NCBI GenBank assembly: GCA_963814955.1
Contig: CAWFEX010000017.1
Location: 1 to 33,392 of the forward strand
Reading direction: 5' to 3'
Origin: DATCJA01 sp963814955
GTDB lineage: Bacteria > Acidobacteriota > Vicinamibacteria > Vicinamibacterales > UBA2999
DNA: 33,392 nucleotides
Position numbers and translations under genes: made by a program. The notes under the pieces are model-generated. The model made no database searches. It worked only from the letters and a program-made list of their open reading frames with translations, and was not told the origin of the DNA. This document shows positions 32,334-33,392 of the stretch, one piece after another; within the stretch, counting starts at the first letter, position 1; the number at the start of each line of letters is the position of its first letter.

Positions 32334-32539
32334 AGCCTGCGGGGCGTGAAAGTCATGTCCCGAGACGCGCCGCCGGGCTTCGGCCGTGATCCAGGTGAGG
32401 TATTCGGTCCACAGCTGGCGGACGTCGCGGTTGTTGGCCGTCAATCGGATCGATTCGGTCGTGCAACGCTCCAGGGCTTTCTTGGCGATTGTGTGTTACC
32501 GCGGACTCTGGCAGTATTCAGGCGGCAAAGGAGAAGTCC

Positions 32540-33220
32540 ATGCGCGTGACTTCAGTGATGACGCTCGTCGTGCTGCTGGTGCGGGCGGTCTTCGCGCAGG
32601 AATGGGTCGAGTACACCAGTCGCGCCGATCGGTTCACGATCCCCGCACCGGGGCAACCGAAGATCGAAACGATCGCGTGGGAGTCGGAGTACGGCGCCAA
32701 ATTTCCAGGCCGCCTCTATGCGTGGCAGCAAGGGGGGGCCCGCTACTCGATCACCGTCGTCGACTACTCCGATGCCCAGCGCATTCATGCGGCGCTGAAC
32801 CATATCGCGTACTCAGGAGGCCCGGGGCCGGGGGGCGTCTACTGGTTGGTCGACATCGCGGGCTCGGTCGCCCATGCCGCGACAAGGTACCGGCAGAAGC
32901 CGGGTGTTACGGTCACGTACGACGCCTTTCACTATATTGAGTTCGTCCCCGGCCTCGAGCTGCAGCTCACCAATCCCGACACGACGCGTACCTATGCCGG
33001 CATCTATCTGCACGAGAACCGGCTGTACATTCTCGATGCCATGGCGCCCAGGGACGCCGCACCGCCGATCATCTTCCAGCAGTCGTTCGGGTTTCTCGAC
33101 GCGGAGGGGAATCCCGTGAGGTATCGTCCTTTCTACGTCAACCGCTTTCCGGAACCCCGGCCCGTTCAGGGCAGCCCAAGCGCGACGCCGCAGGAGTATC
33201 AGCAGCCGCCGGCGCGATGA
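32540..33220 (+). CDS. Secreted protein of unknown function
   Basis: The start at ATG 32540 has AAAGGAG at 32527-32533 and begins a signal peptide (VMTLVVLLVRAVFAQ). The mature part of ~205 residues reads EWVEYTSRADRFTIPAPGQP, GRLYAWQQGGARYSITVVDY, THATRY-like TRYRQKPGVTVTYDAFHYIE, LQLTNPDTTRTYAGIYLHEN and RLYILDAMAP, IIFQQSFGFLDAEGNPVRY. The 'FTIPxPGxPKxE' opening, followed by strands, is a recurring pattern in exported single-domain proteins of soil bacteria. No catalytic motif is visible. The gene is intact, in contrast to its neighbours. The C-terminus is proline/glutamine-rich. Function unknown. Confidence 0.8.
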   Translation: MRVTSVMTLVVLLVRAVFAQEWVEYTSRADRFTIPAPGQPKIETIAWESEYGAKFPGRLYAWQQGGARYSITVVDYSDAQRIHAALNHIAYSGGPGPGGVYWLVDIAGSVAHAATRYRQKPGVTVTYDAFHYIEFVPGLELQLTNPDTTRTYAGIYLHENRLYILDAMAPRDAAPPIIFQQSFGFLDAEGNPVRYRPFYVNRFPEPRPVQGSPSATPQEYQQPPAR

Positions 33221-33343
33221 TCGTCCGGTTCCGCGAGTAGAGCGACACCGGGTCTGCCACGCGGAAACTGACGGTCTCTGGAGGGCTGTGAAGGTTGTTG
33301 ACGGAAATTGATTTCGAGGATTTCCTAACGAATCAGGAGATAC

Positions 33344-33392
33344 TGGCGCGCCCGGCAGGACTCGAACCTGCGGCCCCCGGCTTAGAAGGCCG
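33344..33392 (-). tRNA. tRNA-Arg (TCT), 3' part; 5' part beyond the window
   Basis: On the - strand the sequence runs from the anticodon arm (CGGC, loop CTTCTAA, GCCGG) through a 5-nt variable loop and T arm (GCAGG TTCGAGT CCTGC) to a 7-nt acceptor strand, discriminator G and encoded CCA at 33346-33344. Loop positions 34-36 are TCT, for AGA codons. It is cut at the anticodon stem by the window edge. Confidence 0.85.

Noticed and set aside
32253..32480. A - strand stretch reading RDVRQLWTEYLTWITAEARRR
   Set aside because: It reads like protein for ~45 codons, but no family is recognisable, it has no good start, and it overlaps the promoter region of the 32540 gene. Possible relic, not supportable as a feature.
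30280..33392. The two tRNA-Arg copies as attL/attR of one integrative element
   Set aside because: They are in inverted orientation and no integrase lies between them; a simple site-specific insertion would leave direct repeats.

Overview
The window is GC-rich bacterial chromosome. Its gene families are ones commonly met in Acidobacteriota, especially Vicinamibacteria-like soil genomes: secreted 'TPDGxPxLQGxW' proteins, DUF6644-like membrane proteins, a DUF5916/CBM9 outer-membrane protein, a PQQ sugar dehydrogenase, B3-type MBL proteins and a 'streptogramin-lyase + cytochrome' protein. That placement is an inference from gene content; there is no rRNA or marker set to confirm it.

Layout. 1-2473: a histidine kinase (5' end cut by the window) and its response regulator, which is REC-MEDS with no DNA-binding domain. 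2649-7900: secreted and membrane proteins on the + strand (two paralogous TPDG proteins, two DUF6644-like membrane proteins, an alpha/beta hydrolase lacking the nucleophilic serine, a secreted GlcG/HbpS protein), with decayed fragments between them. 8110-12571: a DUF5916 protein, then on the - strand a PQQ-type sugar dehydrogenase and a secreted double VOC protein. 13100-20155: the most coherent accessory locus, with a creatininase-family amidohydrolase, a complete SsuABC/TauABC-type ABC importer split over two divergent operons, a UbiD prFMN decarboxylase, and a fumarate-reductase-like FAD subunit translationally coupled to a small [2Fe-2S] protein. I read this as uptake and decarboxylation/reduction of an unidentified carboxylic acid. 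20389-23024: a large secreted haem-binding beta-propeller protein convergent with a small cytochrome c, separated by a clear intrinsic terminator. 23215-23840: remains of an IS110-type element. 23989-26504: a two-gene operon of diverged phosphofructokinases, both with PPi-type active-site residues. 26797-28710: a PH-like membrane protein and an MBL-fold protein with an altered metal site. 28711-33392: a decayed, rearranged zone with tmRNA and tRNA-Arg 3'-end fragments, an HTH protein, fragments of REC and DUF499 proteins and a few small conserved genes, ending in a tRNA-Arg(TCT) gene cut by the window edge.

A recurring feature is single-base disruption of otherwise well-conserved genes (near 17431, 20787-20792, 23025-23044, 30958-30963 and 31588). 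Either the source sequence carries indel errors or this genome is shedding genes. The two explanations have different consequences for the ABC importer and the cytochrome protein, so this should be settled first. Most spaces longer than 300 bp hold recognisable 3' or 5' scraps of genes (kinase/TolB, methyltransferase, GNAT, IS110, PIN) rather than empty DNA.
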